DNA from: Ganoderma boninense
Taxonomy: Eukaryota; Basidiomycota; Agaricomycetes; Polyporales; Polyporaceae
NCBI GenBank assembly: GCA_002900995.3
Contig: CM035306.1
Span: 2,108,001 to 2,172,000 of the forward strand
Direction: 5' to 3'
Length of the DNA stretch: 64,000 nucleotides
The notes beneath the pieces are model-generated. The model was not told the DNA's origin and made no database searches. It saw nothing but the letters and a program-made list of their open reading frames with translations. Position numbers and translations under genes: made by a program. This document shows positions 1-10,341 of the stretch, piece by piece. The stretch's first letter is position 1, and each line of letters begins with the position of its first letter.

Positions 1-1972
1 CTGATCCAGCGCCTCTTCTGCATCGGACACCTTGCGTGTGAGCGAGACTTCGAGTCGGACGACGACCTGCGATGTCTCGTGCTTCTTGTGCTTGAGAGAC
101 TCCAGCTCGCGTGTCAGGTTCTGGTGGTCGGTGTTCATACGGAGGACCTCCTCGGGTGAGAGGTTCTGTTCCTTGACGATGCCCAGGAGCCGCTCCTCCT
201 CTGCACGTATTTTCTCCAGATCGCCCACTGACCATAGTCGATCAGAACAGACAATTGCAGCATAGTACTGAGGCACGCACGGTTGTACTCTAGCTCGGTT
301 TTCTCGTCCTGTACCTGGCGCAGCCATTTTTGCTTGCGCTCCTCGAACCTACGAAGAATCTCCTCAAACTTGAGTTTATCTCGCCTCAACGATCCGTTAT
401 CTTTCTTGAGCTCCTCGAAAGGAGGCTTAGGGTGCATCAGTCGTGTCCCAACGAACGTGCACGTGGACGGGGAGACTCACCGCCGATTTCTTCAGCTGTT
501 CCCATTCGGTTTGAATTTCCAGGAGCTTCTCCCGGCGTTGTTCCAAGTCAGAGAGGACGCGCGAATCCTTCCTTGCTACAACAACTCTTAGCACGACTTA
601 ACACGATGAGTGCAAGGACATACCATAACGCTCCTCCAGAAGTTTCTCCTCCTCCGGAAATACGTCCCGTCCCTGCAGGAAGACTTCGTATGCAGTAGTA
701 TTGTGATCTAAAGCGAGCGCTAGGTGATAGTTATTGTCGTCAAATTCGTCCGGGACTAAGGTGGGATCTTGCAGTGACGGATGTCCACTGGTCATATATT
801 GCCCGCGAGCCTAGCGCATGTCAATGAGTTGTGTAATGTAATCCTGAAAGGGGAACGATATACCTTCCCGAGCTCTGCTAGCCAGTGGAGCATGCCGAGT
901 AACGCTGGCCACGAATGCATCGCAGCAGGTGTCGGGAGCCATTTCATGTCAATTTGTCCAACATATGGGTATTTCATGGCACGCAGCGCCTGCATGAAAT
1001 GGTCTTCGAATCGGATCTCCAGTTCAAACGGCCATAGGGGGTCTAGGCATGTGATGAGGTGCTGGAAGACAGCTCGGAAGTCTTTTCCTGTAATATTCTG
1101 AAGCATCTGGGGAACAACATCGAAACCGGTGTTCATCAGGTAGGTACCAACGTCTTGTCGCATCTTGGCTTGGAATGACCGGTCACGGAGGGGACGAGTA
1201 TCCTTCGTCTGGCTTGATGGTGGTGCAGTCGCCTGGTTTCCTCCTTGCCACATTGACCCCCTTCGAATGTTGCTGTGAAGTAGAACGAGCATGAGGACAT
1301 GTTAATGTGATTATATTGAGAATTAACACAGAGACAAGACGGGATAGTTAGAGAGCAAACGCCCAGCCCAAGCTGACCCATATCAAACAGCTTGCCACTG
1401 AAGGGGACCTGCCTGCGAAGTGCATGTCACGGTCAAAGGCTCGCTATGGAATCCGGTCGCCATTGCATGCCTAAATCGTGTTGGAGCGCTCATCTTCATC
1501 TCTCAATAGTATTGGACATGGTTTCTAGTGATGGGGGTAAATGGCCCGGAACATAACTAAAGTCGACGGGACGGACGATTGAGCGAAGCTCCCACATTCC
1601 AACCTTCTTGAGACATAGCTTAGATCCTGTACACAATACATCCCATTCATGTATGCCTCACATCCCATCTCCAGGACCCTCGTTTAGAAAAAGCGGGACT
1701 CACTTGCGCATAGGGGTGCGGCCGTAGGCCAGAGGTTTGCTGGCACTCTGAAGAAGCGGGTTCACGTTTTGTGATCGCATGAGTGACTGCCTAGGATTTG
1801 ATGGCGGTGGCATTGGATAGGGTGCACGGATAGCAGGGCCAGCAAGAGACATGCGACCATGGCCTTGAGTAGTTGGTTTTTTGACAGTCGAGGGCATGGG
1901 CAGGTTGGATCGAGCGTTGCCGTAAGGGTCTGCATGTGGAGCCATGGTGCTGCGTCGTCCAGCGTACTCCAT
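1..1972 (-). CDS. NDC80: Kinetochore protein Ndc80 (Hec1), 3' end outside the window
   Basis: Ndc80 is the microtubule-binding subunit of the four-protein Ndc80 complex at the outer kinetochore. The first exon starts at the ATG at 1972 and encodes a basic, Pro/Ser-rich N-terminal tail (MEYAGRRSTMAPHADPYGNA) of the kind Aurora B phosphorylates in this family. A 431 nt intron (1273-1703) separates it from the calponin-homology domain, which shows the family signatures DTRPLRDRSFQ, FEDHFMQALRAMKYPYVGQI and SWPALLGMLHWLAEL (about 900-1230). Further downstream exons (about 135-800) give Glu/Lys/Arg-rich coiled coil such as EELKKDNGSLRRDKLKFEEI. The coiled coil continues past position 1, so the C terminus that binds Spc24/Spc25 is missing. 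The gene is divergent from MOG1. SPC24, another subunit of the same complex, is encoded at 43.9 kb. Identification is firm; internal exon borders after the CH domain were not all resolved. Confidence 0.93.
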
Positions 1973-2239
1973 GAGAAGGGGAAGGCGATGAGGAGGGTGG
2001 GGTGGGGTGGTAGACAAGAACAAGAAGAGCAACGAGCGACGCGGGGCGCGTTGAACGCGTCAGTCACACGAGCACGTGCCCGCGACCGCGGAGGCGCCGA
2101 ACCCGAGTCGGACTGTGCCAGTCCGACTTGGACGGCCTGGATGTGCTCCAAGTTATCCGCGTCCCGGCATGTCCTTCCTCCTTCGCCACCAGCCGCCGTC
2201 ATCTCATCGCCCTCGTTGACCCCTGTTGATAATCCCGCC
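1973..2239. promoter_or_regulatory. Divergent promoter between NDC80 and MOG1
   Basis: The 267 bp between the two start codons must hold both promoters. It is very GC-rich and contains a perfect MCB-type hexamer ACGCGT at 2055-2060 and an E-box CACGTG at 2073-2078. MCB sites are bound by the MBF complex in yeasts to drive G1/S expression; use by NDC80 here is inference. Confidence 0.4.
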
Positions 2240-2893
2240 ATGTCTGCGACCAAGCACCTGTTTGGAGGCACTATTACCGCAACTCTGCCCACCGACCTCA
2301 TCGATGCTTCGTATGTTTTCTCATCCTCATCTACCCTCACCAACATCCCAAATCTCCTTTCCTCTAGAGACTTCAGACAAGTGCCCGATACACAGGAGGT
2401 CTTTCTATCACCACGCTCTGGGATCAGCATCATCATCGAAGTCCTGAAAAGTGTCTCCGCATCCGGTATCCGAGAAGCAGCCGGGTATGTCTGAATGTTC
2501 TCCTTACACCCCATCCATTCGTGACTGAAAGGCATCCAACGTTTTAGTGTTCATTTCGACGCATTGGCACACGACAATGATGCGACATTCAAGAACGTTC
2601 ATCAGATTGAGGAGGTCGCAAACGGGTCCGATGGCGCCACACCCGATCCCGTAGTCCTCTACGGCACCCAGTCCGTACAGAAATTCAACAGCAAGACCAC
2701 GGATGAGGTTCGGATCTTACTCGCTGTTTTCAGGGTGAAGCAGAAGGGCATCGATCTCGTCATGACCATGAACGTTCCCATGACCAGTGCGGATGGTGGA
2801 GCAGTTAACGAGACTGACTGGACGGTGGCGAAGGGTATTTTTGACACAGCCGCCAAGTCCTTACGTATCACGGACTATGGACTATTTGCGTAA
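2240..2893 (+). CDS. MOG1: Ran-binding nuclear import factor Mog1
   Basis: Mog1 binds Ran (Gsp1), promotes guanine nucleotide release and supports nuclear protein import. Three exons (2240-2310, 2368-2484, 2548-2893) join in frame to give 177 residues, close to the usual size of about 190-220. Family features visible are the N-terminal LFGGTITATLPTDLIDASDF, the segment FRQVPDTQEVFL that in Mog1 proteins lines the Ran-binding surface, and the C-terminal SLRITDYGLFA, matching the typical DWGLF end. The start ATG at 2240 is the first in the transcript after the short divergent promoter shared with NDC80. Introns are 57 and 63 nt with GTATG-type donors. Confidence is high because the beginning, middle and end all fit the family. 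Confidence 0.9.
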
Positions 2894-3146
2894 GGTATAA
2901 CGCTATCACTGTGAGTCTCTTCCAGTCTCTTCCGTGTTTTCCCTGCGTATGCAATAGACCAATGCTTGCGCTCTCCATCTCCAGATGCAAATCAGGAGTT
3001 CTTGCCCCCGTAATAGCTACAACTCGCCGACGGGTCCATGCGTTTGAATGCCCCACTAGTTGCGGATTGGATCCATCCCCTTCACTCAAAGTCCTCCACA
3101 ATTATCGGTCCGTTTACGTCCTTTCTATGAGGGCAAGTGGTCCTGG

Positions 3147-3539
3147 TCAAGAACATTCCTCGATCATCTGGATCGTGGTGCTTAGGTTTTCCGCCTCCTT
3201 AACTTCTCGTATAGGCATGTCTTCGTCCTGTACGCTATCTAACCCTGGCATTCGGACACCTTTACCCACTGCTTTATTGAGTGGCGGGTAAGGCATGCTT
3301 CAGGTCGCACTCGAAACCTGCCTCGTCTTCATCCGTTTGACTCGGATCGGAGCGCCGTTGAAGTTAGCATCAGCTGCAGCGCGATATGAATAGTTCAACA
3401 TCGATGCTCAGCACAAGGGCTGTCCGTTGAACATATTGTAGACTTTCTCAGGGTCTTGCAACGCCCCCACTCTTGTAGAGGACATTGCCACCTTTTGCGC
3501 GTTTTGGGCGGTTTGTTCTCCCAGTTGAAGTTCAGCCAT
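3147..3539 (-). CDS. Unrecognised small reading frame interrupted by two in-frame TGA codons
   Basis: From the ATG at 3539 one frame runs 131 codons to a TGA at 3147-3149, interrupted only by TGA at 3408-3410 and TGA at 3300-3302. The three segments read like natural protein: MAELQLGEQTAQNAQKVAMS at the start, NYSYRAAADANFNGAPIRVK in the middle, and MPGLDSVQDEDMPIREVKEA near the end. One acceptable 42 nt intron (3n length, donor gtgcga, acceptor aaagcag) would remove the second TGA; I found no good intron for the first. It could be a small multi-exon gene, a recently decayed gene, or coincidence. I do not recognise a family. It lies between MOG1 and the Atg38-like gene, whose 3' end is 394 bp away. 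Confidence 0.3.
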
Positions 3540-3933
3540 TTCTTCGTATGCCTCAGACTAGTATCCGGAAGCTGTGCAGAGCGGAAAAAGGACAATCACC
3601 AGCCCAACCTCGGGAAACAACGTTGGCAATTGTTGTCTAGTCTTGCATCAGGTCGAGATAGGTAAACTTGGAGAAGCGACATATGGACTAAGACCATGGC
3701 ATATTTTACAGTTGGCGAGCTATAGATACAGAGTGGTGTGAAGTGACGCGCGAACTTATTTGGGGCATCGCGAACAAGCAAACAGACGGAGAAGCAACGA
3801 GAGCAACTATGTAAACCGCATCCGCGAAGGGCCCGTTTGTCTAACCACCACTGACGGTATCTATCAAGACATCGGACTAGATGAGAAGCATAGCGTACAA
3901 AGCGTGCGTGCTGCTCAAAGACGTTTGAAAACG

Positions 3934-5860
3934 CTAGGCAGCAACCTCGACACTCCTTCCCGCCTCGTCCCTCTCCGCGGCAGCTTCCGCCTCCGGGTCT
4001 TCCTCAATCCGCTGGCCAACCACGTTGGTGGTCTCTGCAGCCGCCTTCGCCTCCTTCTTCCGCTTTGCCGACTCCTTGAGCTTTTCCCATCGCTCTCGGA
4101 AGCGAGCAATCATTGCTTTCTATAACCCGCCACGACACAGATACACATGGATCAGCTTCTGTCGGGGCTGTGACACCCACAACGGTATGCCGCAGAACGT
4201 GGAACGGACGAGCGCACCTGCTTCTCGTTGTCGTTGCGGAGATTTCGGACCTCCTCCTCGAGCTCGCGCACGCGGCGCACAAGCTGAGGATCGCGTTCCC
4301 GACCAGGATTGACTGCCGCGACTGCTGCGGGTACCGAGGAAGGCACTGGTACGTTGACGTTCAGAGAAGCGATGTCCACTGGATTGGTGGGGGTCGGACG
4401 CTGGATGACAGTTGAAGACATCATGGCGCGATGGGCCTAAACCGAAACAATCGCGAACATGAGCACGAGCTTCTCTTCTTCGCGGGGCAAAATGAAGAAA
4501 CCCCGCACTGCGGCAGGGTAGAAGATGAGAGCGGAGCAAGAACCATACCTCTTTCCTTGCGACCATGATGCTGTCCCGTAATTGCTGGTCCTGCTCCTGG
4601 CGCGCCTTCAGCGCCGCTTCCATGTTTACAAACTGCTGCCGCTGCTTCTCAAGCTCCGCCCTCAGGGTTGCATTTTCTTCCTTTAGGGAGGCCACGCTTG
4701 GGTCGCCCTTCGCCGGAATCATGCAGAAGGAGTCAGCCATGTCGTCATCTAGAACAGATGCATCGTCGATGAGTGTGCTATCTTCCCCAGAGACTGCCGT
4801 AAACAAAAGGTTCGTACCCTCGAACGCACGGACATCATCCTCCCAATCATCGTGAAGGTCGAATGCGTGAGACGGTTGTGGCGGTGGGGGGAAGGTGCTG
4901 GGGCCAGACGCTGAAACCGCGTCCGTTTCTGAGCCCGTCGCAGACGAATCATATCGGGTGAGCATCCTCGAATGTGCAGCCTTCACGAGGTTGATGCCAC
5001 GCGAGATCTTCTTGGATATTGGGTCCTCTAGGTCAGTGTCACTGCTCCAGCTTCCGTTGCGCGCACGATTGAGACTCCGGTCCTCTGGAGCAAGTGGAGC
5101 GGTGGCGAATGCGACGGGTCGGGAGAGGTATTCCAGCATGCCCTCGGTGGCCTTCCAGAATTGGTGGAACGCGTCTCCAGGATCGCTCTTTGGGGTAGAG
5201 CGTGAGCAATTACCCTATATGTAGAACAATAAGGAGGAGGGCGTACTCTTTGACCCAAGAGCATGAAAGACTCGTCTACAGTCTGTTGGGACTCCGACAG
5301 CTTGTTCTGCAGCTGTGGCGGAGGAGAGGGTGCAGACTGAGGGAGAGGCGGAGAAACGCTTGAACTAGGACCAGCAGAGGGGGCACGAGTAGGTTTCTGT
5401 GGCAGAGAAGGGTCTTTGTTTTCTTCCTTCAACTTCGCAATGCGTCTTTGCAAGTCCTTGCCCATCTTCATATGCTCGTTATGCAGCATCCGTAGTGTTC
5501 GCTTGGTCTAAACCAAAGGATAGCGAAGGCGAGGTGGATCGCATGCACGTCATCCATTGGCAAGCGGTGAGCGGGCGGAAACCAAATAGGGAACGGCAAA
5601 GAGCAAGGGCGCACATTCTCGTCATTTGACGCATCTACACACGCCTGAAATGCCTCCGCAGCCTTGTAATGCTCTTCGGCAGCAGGTATAAGGAGTCCTC
5701 GTGCAAGGAAGTCGTCCGCGTTTGCAGCGTGCTGGTGGGCCTGTATATATGCACAAGCGTCGGGACGTGCAGGGCACAGACACAGGCGAAGGGCCTTTTA
5801 GTGAAAGTATCATAGTTATTGACCAGCGAATGTGCATACATCGTTCAAAGGAGAGTCCAT
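3934..5860 (-). CDS. Atg38/NRBF2-like MIT-domain coiled-coil protein
   Basis: Atg38 (yeast) and NRBF2 (animals) are the fifth subunit of autophagy-specific PI3-kinase complex I and link Atg14-Vps34 halves through an N-terminal MIT domain. Six exons (5840-5860, 5615-5740, 5247-5507, 4549-5187, 4218-4436, 3934-4119) join without a frame break to 483 residues, all introns in phase 0. The N terminus reads MDSPLND then AHQHAANADDF, followed by three MIT helices including AAEEHYKAAEAFQACVDA. This start closely resembles the PLN..AHQ beginning of NRBF2. The middle is Pro/Ser-rich and acidic. Coiled coil follows (SVASLKEENATLRAELEKQR; RRVRELEEEVRNLRNDNEKQ), and the protein ends in a basic then acidic tail. 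The seven-codon first exon decides the start. Assignment rests on the MIT region plus coiled-coil layout; another MIT-domain scaffold is possible. Confidence 0.72.
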
Positions 5861-6466
5861 GGGTGCCATTTTGTACAGGGTATGGGATGGAGACAGTGAA
5901 GCAAGTACGGCGGAGGTGGGGAGGCGAGGCGGTCGGCAAGTGCCAAGCGGTGACGTGCGCCGCCTTTAACCCTAGCTTTGGGTTTCTCTCGCCACGAGGC
6001 GCCGCCGCCCACGGTGACTGCCCCACTCCAGTAGTTAAAGTTTTGTAAATGGACGAGGCTGGAATGCGGATGCTCCCGGTTCCGCCATGAAGCCACTTCC
6101 GTTCTTCCACCTGGCCACAGAAATATCACCCTGGGATATCCGCGCCAGTGCGGAAGCAGCATTCAGTACGTAACCACCATTTCTGCGTCTTCGCAGGAAA
6201 GATCGGAGTCGGATCCACTCACCGATCGTTAGTGCGAGCACCGCCCCACCGCGGATATTCCTCATGCATCCGCGCTGTGCAAGCGGCGCGAATGTAAGTA
6301 CTCATGGTGAACTCTCTGTGACGCTGTGTCCACGGCACTACATAAAGGCGTTCTCACAAGACGGATCTTGAAGACTTAGACTTCGTCCATTCCACCCACC
6401 ATATACCTCCCACAACTCTACTTTTTCACAAATCGATTCAACGCTGTGCGCTTTAAGGTAGCCGTA
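5861..6466. promoter_or_regulatory. Divergent intergenic region between the Atg38-like gene and the next plus-strand gene
   Basis: About 600 bp separate two divergent start codons. Pyrimidine-rich stretches around 6385-6425 look like plus-strand 5' UTR. An upstream ATG at 6264 can be spliced in frame (donor at 6294, acceptor ending at 6379), so part of this region may be coding. No other gene or repeat is visible. Confidence 0.4.
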
Positions 6467-7363
6467 ATGTTTATCCATCTCAATATCTTCAAGAGAAAGG
6501 AAGAGAAATATGAGGTTGGCCACCCTGAGCTGGCACGGAAGAACCGAGTTGAGGTCAGTACATCGTTTGTCCTGCTGGTCTAATCATCGGAACTCATCAG
6601 GTCCAGCAGAAGGGTTCCCGTAAGCTAGAAATGAGGCCCAGGACAGCTCCTGGCGGTCTCGAATTGCCTTCGCAGGTGAGCATTTCGAGCCAGACCCGCT
6701 GTACACACGGAATTGACGGGGGGGGATGGTCCAGGGGTCTGTGAGTCGTCGGAGCTTCCAGCACGACGCGCAATTAGCCGTAAGTATGTTCCTGTTAGCC
6801 GCCGTTTCCCCATGCCCATGCTAACGACTACGAAGGACGAGCTTCTTCCGGCGAATGTCTCTTTGTACCCATCAGCCCGACGTCCCACCCCCCAAGACGA
6901 GTTGTCACGACCACCGTCCGCGCTACGTCGTAGCCTCTCGTCCGCCTCGTGCGTGATTCGCAACCCGTTCCGCAGTGAAACCAGCGATTCCATCGCCACT
7001 ATCGGTCTCCTGAGGGAAATGTCAACCGAATCCGTTACTGTGGTCCAACGAACGGTCCCTGCACAGACACCGACGCGGAAGACTACGCCTCCTTTTCTTA
7101 CCCCTCAGAGAGCAGCAATTTTTACGGCGCAAGCTCCTCTCCACGATTCCCGCAACACCCTGTTGGACTTCAAGTCTCCTACCAAAGCTGTTGCATTAAC
7201 GCGTTCGAAAAGTTTCAACAGTGGCGAGGTGTGTTGGCGGCATCTTGTAGTTGCTGGATTGAGTGATAATTTTTGTGTGCAGGTATCCTGTCCTGAGCAG
7301 TCAGCCCGCCCTTCGCTGCGAAAGTCATCGCACGAGGACGTCATTCCTTCCGGACTTAGTTGA
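6467..7363 (+). CDS. Unrecognised basic, Ser/Thr/Pro-rich protein
   Basis: I do not recognise this protein. Five exons (6467-6553, 6601-6675, 6735-6779, 6836-7228, 7283-7363) join in one frame to 226 residues, and every intron falls in phase 0 with good GT..AG borders and a CTAAC branch site before the 6836 exon. The N terminus is MFIHLNIFKRKEEKYEVGHP. The centre is low-complexity and rich in Ser, Thr, Pro and Arg (for example PSALRRSLSSASC, TPTRKTTPPFLTPQ), with many potential phosphorylation sites. The C terminus is EDVIPSGLS. No membrane segment or catalytic motif is visible, and a disordered regulatory protein is the likeliest reading. An earlier ATG at 6264 would add 39 residues through an extra exon. 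The consistent phase and natural composition support a real gene. Confidence 0.6.
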
Positions 7364-7834
7364 TCCTTATCATTTTCAAGATGTTCTCGTGCCAGGTGAC
7401 CACTTCGTCCTTTCCCGAAGCGGACACTTGATTGGACTGGACCCATACACCGGACTGTATAAGTATAATGGAGAGTTACTCATACGTTGTGGACATTCAA
7501 TATGGGACAACTTCGGATAGAATAGCGCTGTTGTGCTCTCTTAGTTAGTCTTCATCGCTTGGTCCCATGAGTTCAGGACGGAAACTCTACAGAACTGAAT
7601 AGCTAGGCCCAGTTATAGTCCTTATCCATAATATCACTCCGAATTTTTGGTCGAGGTCTGCATCACCTGCATGGAGACGATGGACTGGGTAAACGTCAAA
7701 ACCGCCACGAACCTTACTTGCCTATTCGGGAAGCACACCAAGCGCGTATGAGGTCGAAATCTCTTGACGGAGATCTCACCTGGTGCTTCATCTTCTCCCC
7801 CAACCCATTGCCCTTCCCGTGACTTGTCCTCAAA
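7364..7834. other. Intergenic region upstream of CCT1
   Basis: About 470 bp with AT-rich stretches around 7450-7640, probably the 3' end of the preceding gene and the CCT1 promoter. I see no gene, RNA or repeat. Confidence 0.5.
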
Positions 7835-9944
7835 ATGTTCCAACGCGATCCCCGTGCAGGTGCTTTCTTGGGCGGTGACCGTGTCTCTGGACAAGATGTC
7901 CGGGATCAAAACGGTGTGTCGACTTGTCCCCCCACCCTCGATTCCTACTGAAAACGCCATATACGCGCAGTCCTCGCTGCTCAAACGATTGCAAACATCG
8001 TCAAGAGCTCGCTGGGACCCATGGGCCTTGACAAGATGTTGGTGGATAACATCGGAGTACGTGTCTATCCTCATGGATGATGGCCAATTTCTCATAACAT
8101 TCTTCCTTGCAAACGCCATGTAGGAAGTCACCATCTCCAATGACGGCGCGACAATTCTCTCCCTCCTCGCAGTAGAGCACCCAGCAGGTCGCGTCTTCGT
8201 CGATCTCGCACAAAAACAGGATAAAGAAGTTGGTGATGGTACGACCTCAGTCGTGCTCATTGCCGCAGAGCTCCTTCGTCGTGCGAACGAGCTCGTGAAG
8301 CAGAAGATCCATCCCACCACAATCATTACTGGCTACCGATTGGCATGTAGAGAAGCGTGCAAGTTCATGCAGGATCAGCTGAGCGTGAAGGTGGACGCAC
8401 TCGGACGGGAGGCTCTCATCAACGCGGCGAAGACAAGCATGTCGAGCAAGATTATTGGCGGGTGAGTTCTTGACTTTTGTATCCACGCCTTTTGCGAAGA
8501 GGGACTGTTGCGTTGCGGACTTGGTTTAACAAGAGATGGGCAGAGATGACGATCTCTTCGCACCCATGGCCGTGGATGCGATGTTGGCGGTGAAAACAAT
8601 CAACAACAGGGGGGACATCAAGTACCCTGTGAAGGCTGTCAATGTTCTTAAGGCGCACGGCCGGAGTGCCCGGGAGTCGCTCTTTGTGAAAGGCTATGCG
8701 TTGAACTGCACTGTAGCAAGTCAGGGTGCGTTCATTCCTACTATTTGGGCGGCGATATGGCTACAGGGAGCCACGTTATACAGCTATGAAGAAACGTATC
8801 ACTGGCGCGAAGATTGCATGCCTCGACATCAACCTCCAAAAAGCTCGTATGCAGCTCGGGGTTCAGATTTTGGTCGATAACCCGGAGCAACTCGAGGATA
8901 TTCGCAAACGGTACGTTGACTTGTGGCTTAGGTTCGCTTGCCTGCTTACTACGTCGTCTCAGGGAATCTGAAATTACCCTCGAGCGCATTCGTAAGATCC
9001 TGGCTGCTGGTGCTAATGTCGTCCTCACTACGAAGGGCATCGATGACTTATGCCTCAAGGAGTTTGTTGAGGCTGGTGCTATGGCCGTTCGAAGGTGTAG
9101 GAAAGAGGATCTTCGGCGCATCGCGAAGGCAACTGGCGGTACCCTTGTGTCAAGTCTTGCCAATCTAGAGGGCGAGGAGTCGTTCGAGCCGAGCTATCTT
9201 GGTTACGCCGATGAAGTCGTCCAGGAACGCATCTCTGACGACGAACTCATCCTTGTCAAGGGGACCAAGGTCGTCAGCTCGTCTTCCATCGTGTTGCGTG
9301 GCGCGAACGATTACATGCTTGACGAGATGGAACGTTCGCTGCACGATACTCTGTCTATCATCAAGCGAACTCTGGAGAGCGGGTCGGTTGTGCCCGGTGG
9401 AGGTGCTGTTGAATCAGCTCTCAGTATCTACCTCGAGAACTTTGCGACGACGGTGGTGGGTGTCAAGTGATCTCTTTCAAGCCATTGCTTCGATCCGAGT
9501 CTAACCGCATTCGGGACATAGGGCTCGCGGGAACAGCTTGCTATTGGAGAGTTCGCTAGCTCGCTCCTGGTCATTCCGAAGACCCTCGCAGTCAACGCAG
9601 CGAAAGATTCCACGGAGCTCGTGGCAAAACTCCGTTCGTACCACAACGCTGCCCAACAGGCGCCTATCGGCGATCCGAAGAAGGTGCTGCTCCGATATGG
9701 TCTGGACCTGTTCAATGGCGAAGCACGAGACAACGTAGCCGCGGGTGTCCTCGAGCCCACGGTCAGCAAAGTCCGCAGTCTGAAGTCTGCGTTTGAAGCG
9801 GCTGTATCTATTCTCCGGATAGACGACGCCATCCAGTGCGTTCCCGGTGAGTGCAGGGCTCCTCGCTCGAATCTATGAATGTCGTTCTCAACCTTTGAAA
9901 CCCACACAGAGTCGAAGGGCGAGGGTGATGGTCACGGGCACTAG
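7835..9944 (+). CDS. CCT1: T-complex protein 1 subunit alpha (CCT1), cytosolic chaperonin
   Basis: CCT1 is one of eight subunits of the TRiC/CCT chaperonin, which folds actin, tubulin and WD40 proteins with ATP. Eight exons (7835-7913, 7971-8056, 8125-8461, 8544-8725, 8784-8910, 8963-9459, 9522-9846, 9910-9944) add up to 555 residues, the normal family length. Visible signatures are [18 protein letters not shown] at the N terminus, [17 protein letters not shown], the P-loop-like [48 protein letters not shown] sequence (here AMKKRI), and [12 protein letters not shown] before the equatorial C-terminal domain. Motifs near the N terminus and IDDAIQ near the C terminus distinguish alpha from other subunits. 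The tail ends GEGDGHGH, short and polar as in other CCT1 proteins. No anomalies; identification is very secure. Confidence 0.97.
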
Positions 9945-10341
9945 AGGTTGAGGATATGAAGGAGAGGAACTCATCACCGATGTACATCATCTACGATACG
10001 AATGCGAGAGTACTGTATGAATTCAGTGACATTCGATTGCGCGATGCTCCTGCTTATTGGTTGTCTGAGGGTCAACGCTATGAGCCGTTTTCCGCGCGTG
10101 ATTGGCTTTCGTTTAGGTCCAGTGTCGTCGCATGAAGTGGTGGCTATGTTGGGGGAGGATGTGTCACGTGGCTGCACATAGGCGCGGTTGGATTGGCGAG
10201 GCGTGGTGCGCAAGGCCATGCTTCTTTGAACATCCCTTCAACCTCCCGCCACTATCCTCCATCCTTGACTTGCGCGCGACCCCTCGTGCTTTCCGCGTCG
10301 GGCTTCTGGGTCTTTTCTGACATCTATGCGCTAGGAATACT
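9945..10341. other. Intergenic region between CCT1 and CDC27
   Basis: 397 bp holding the CCT1 3' end and the CDC27 promoter. No gene or repeat is seen. Confidence 0.5.
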
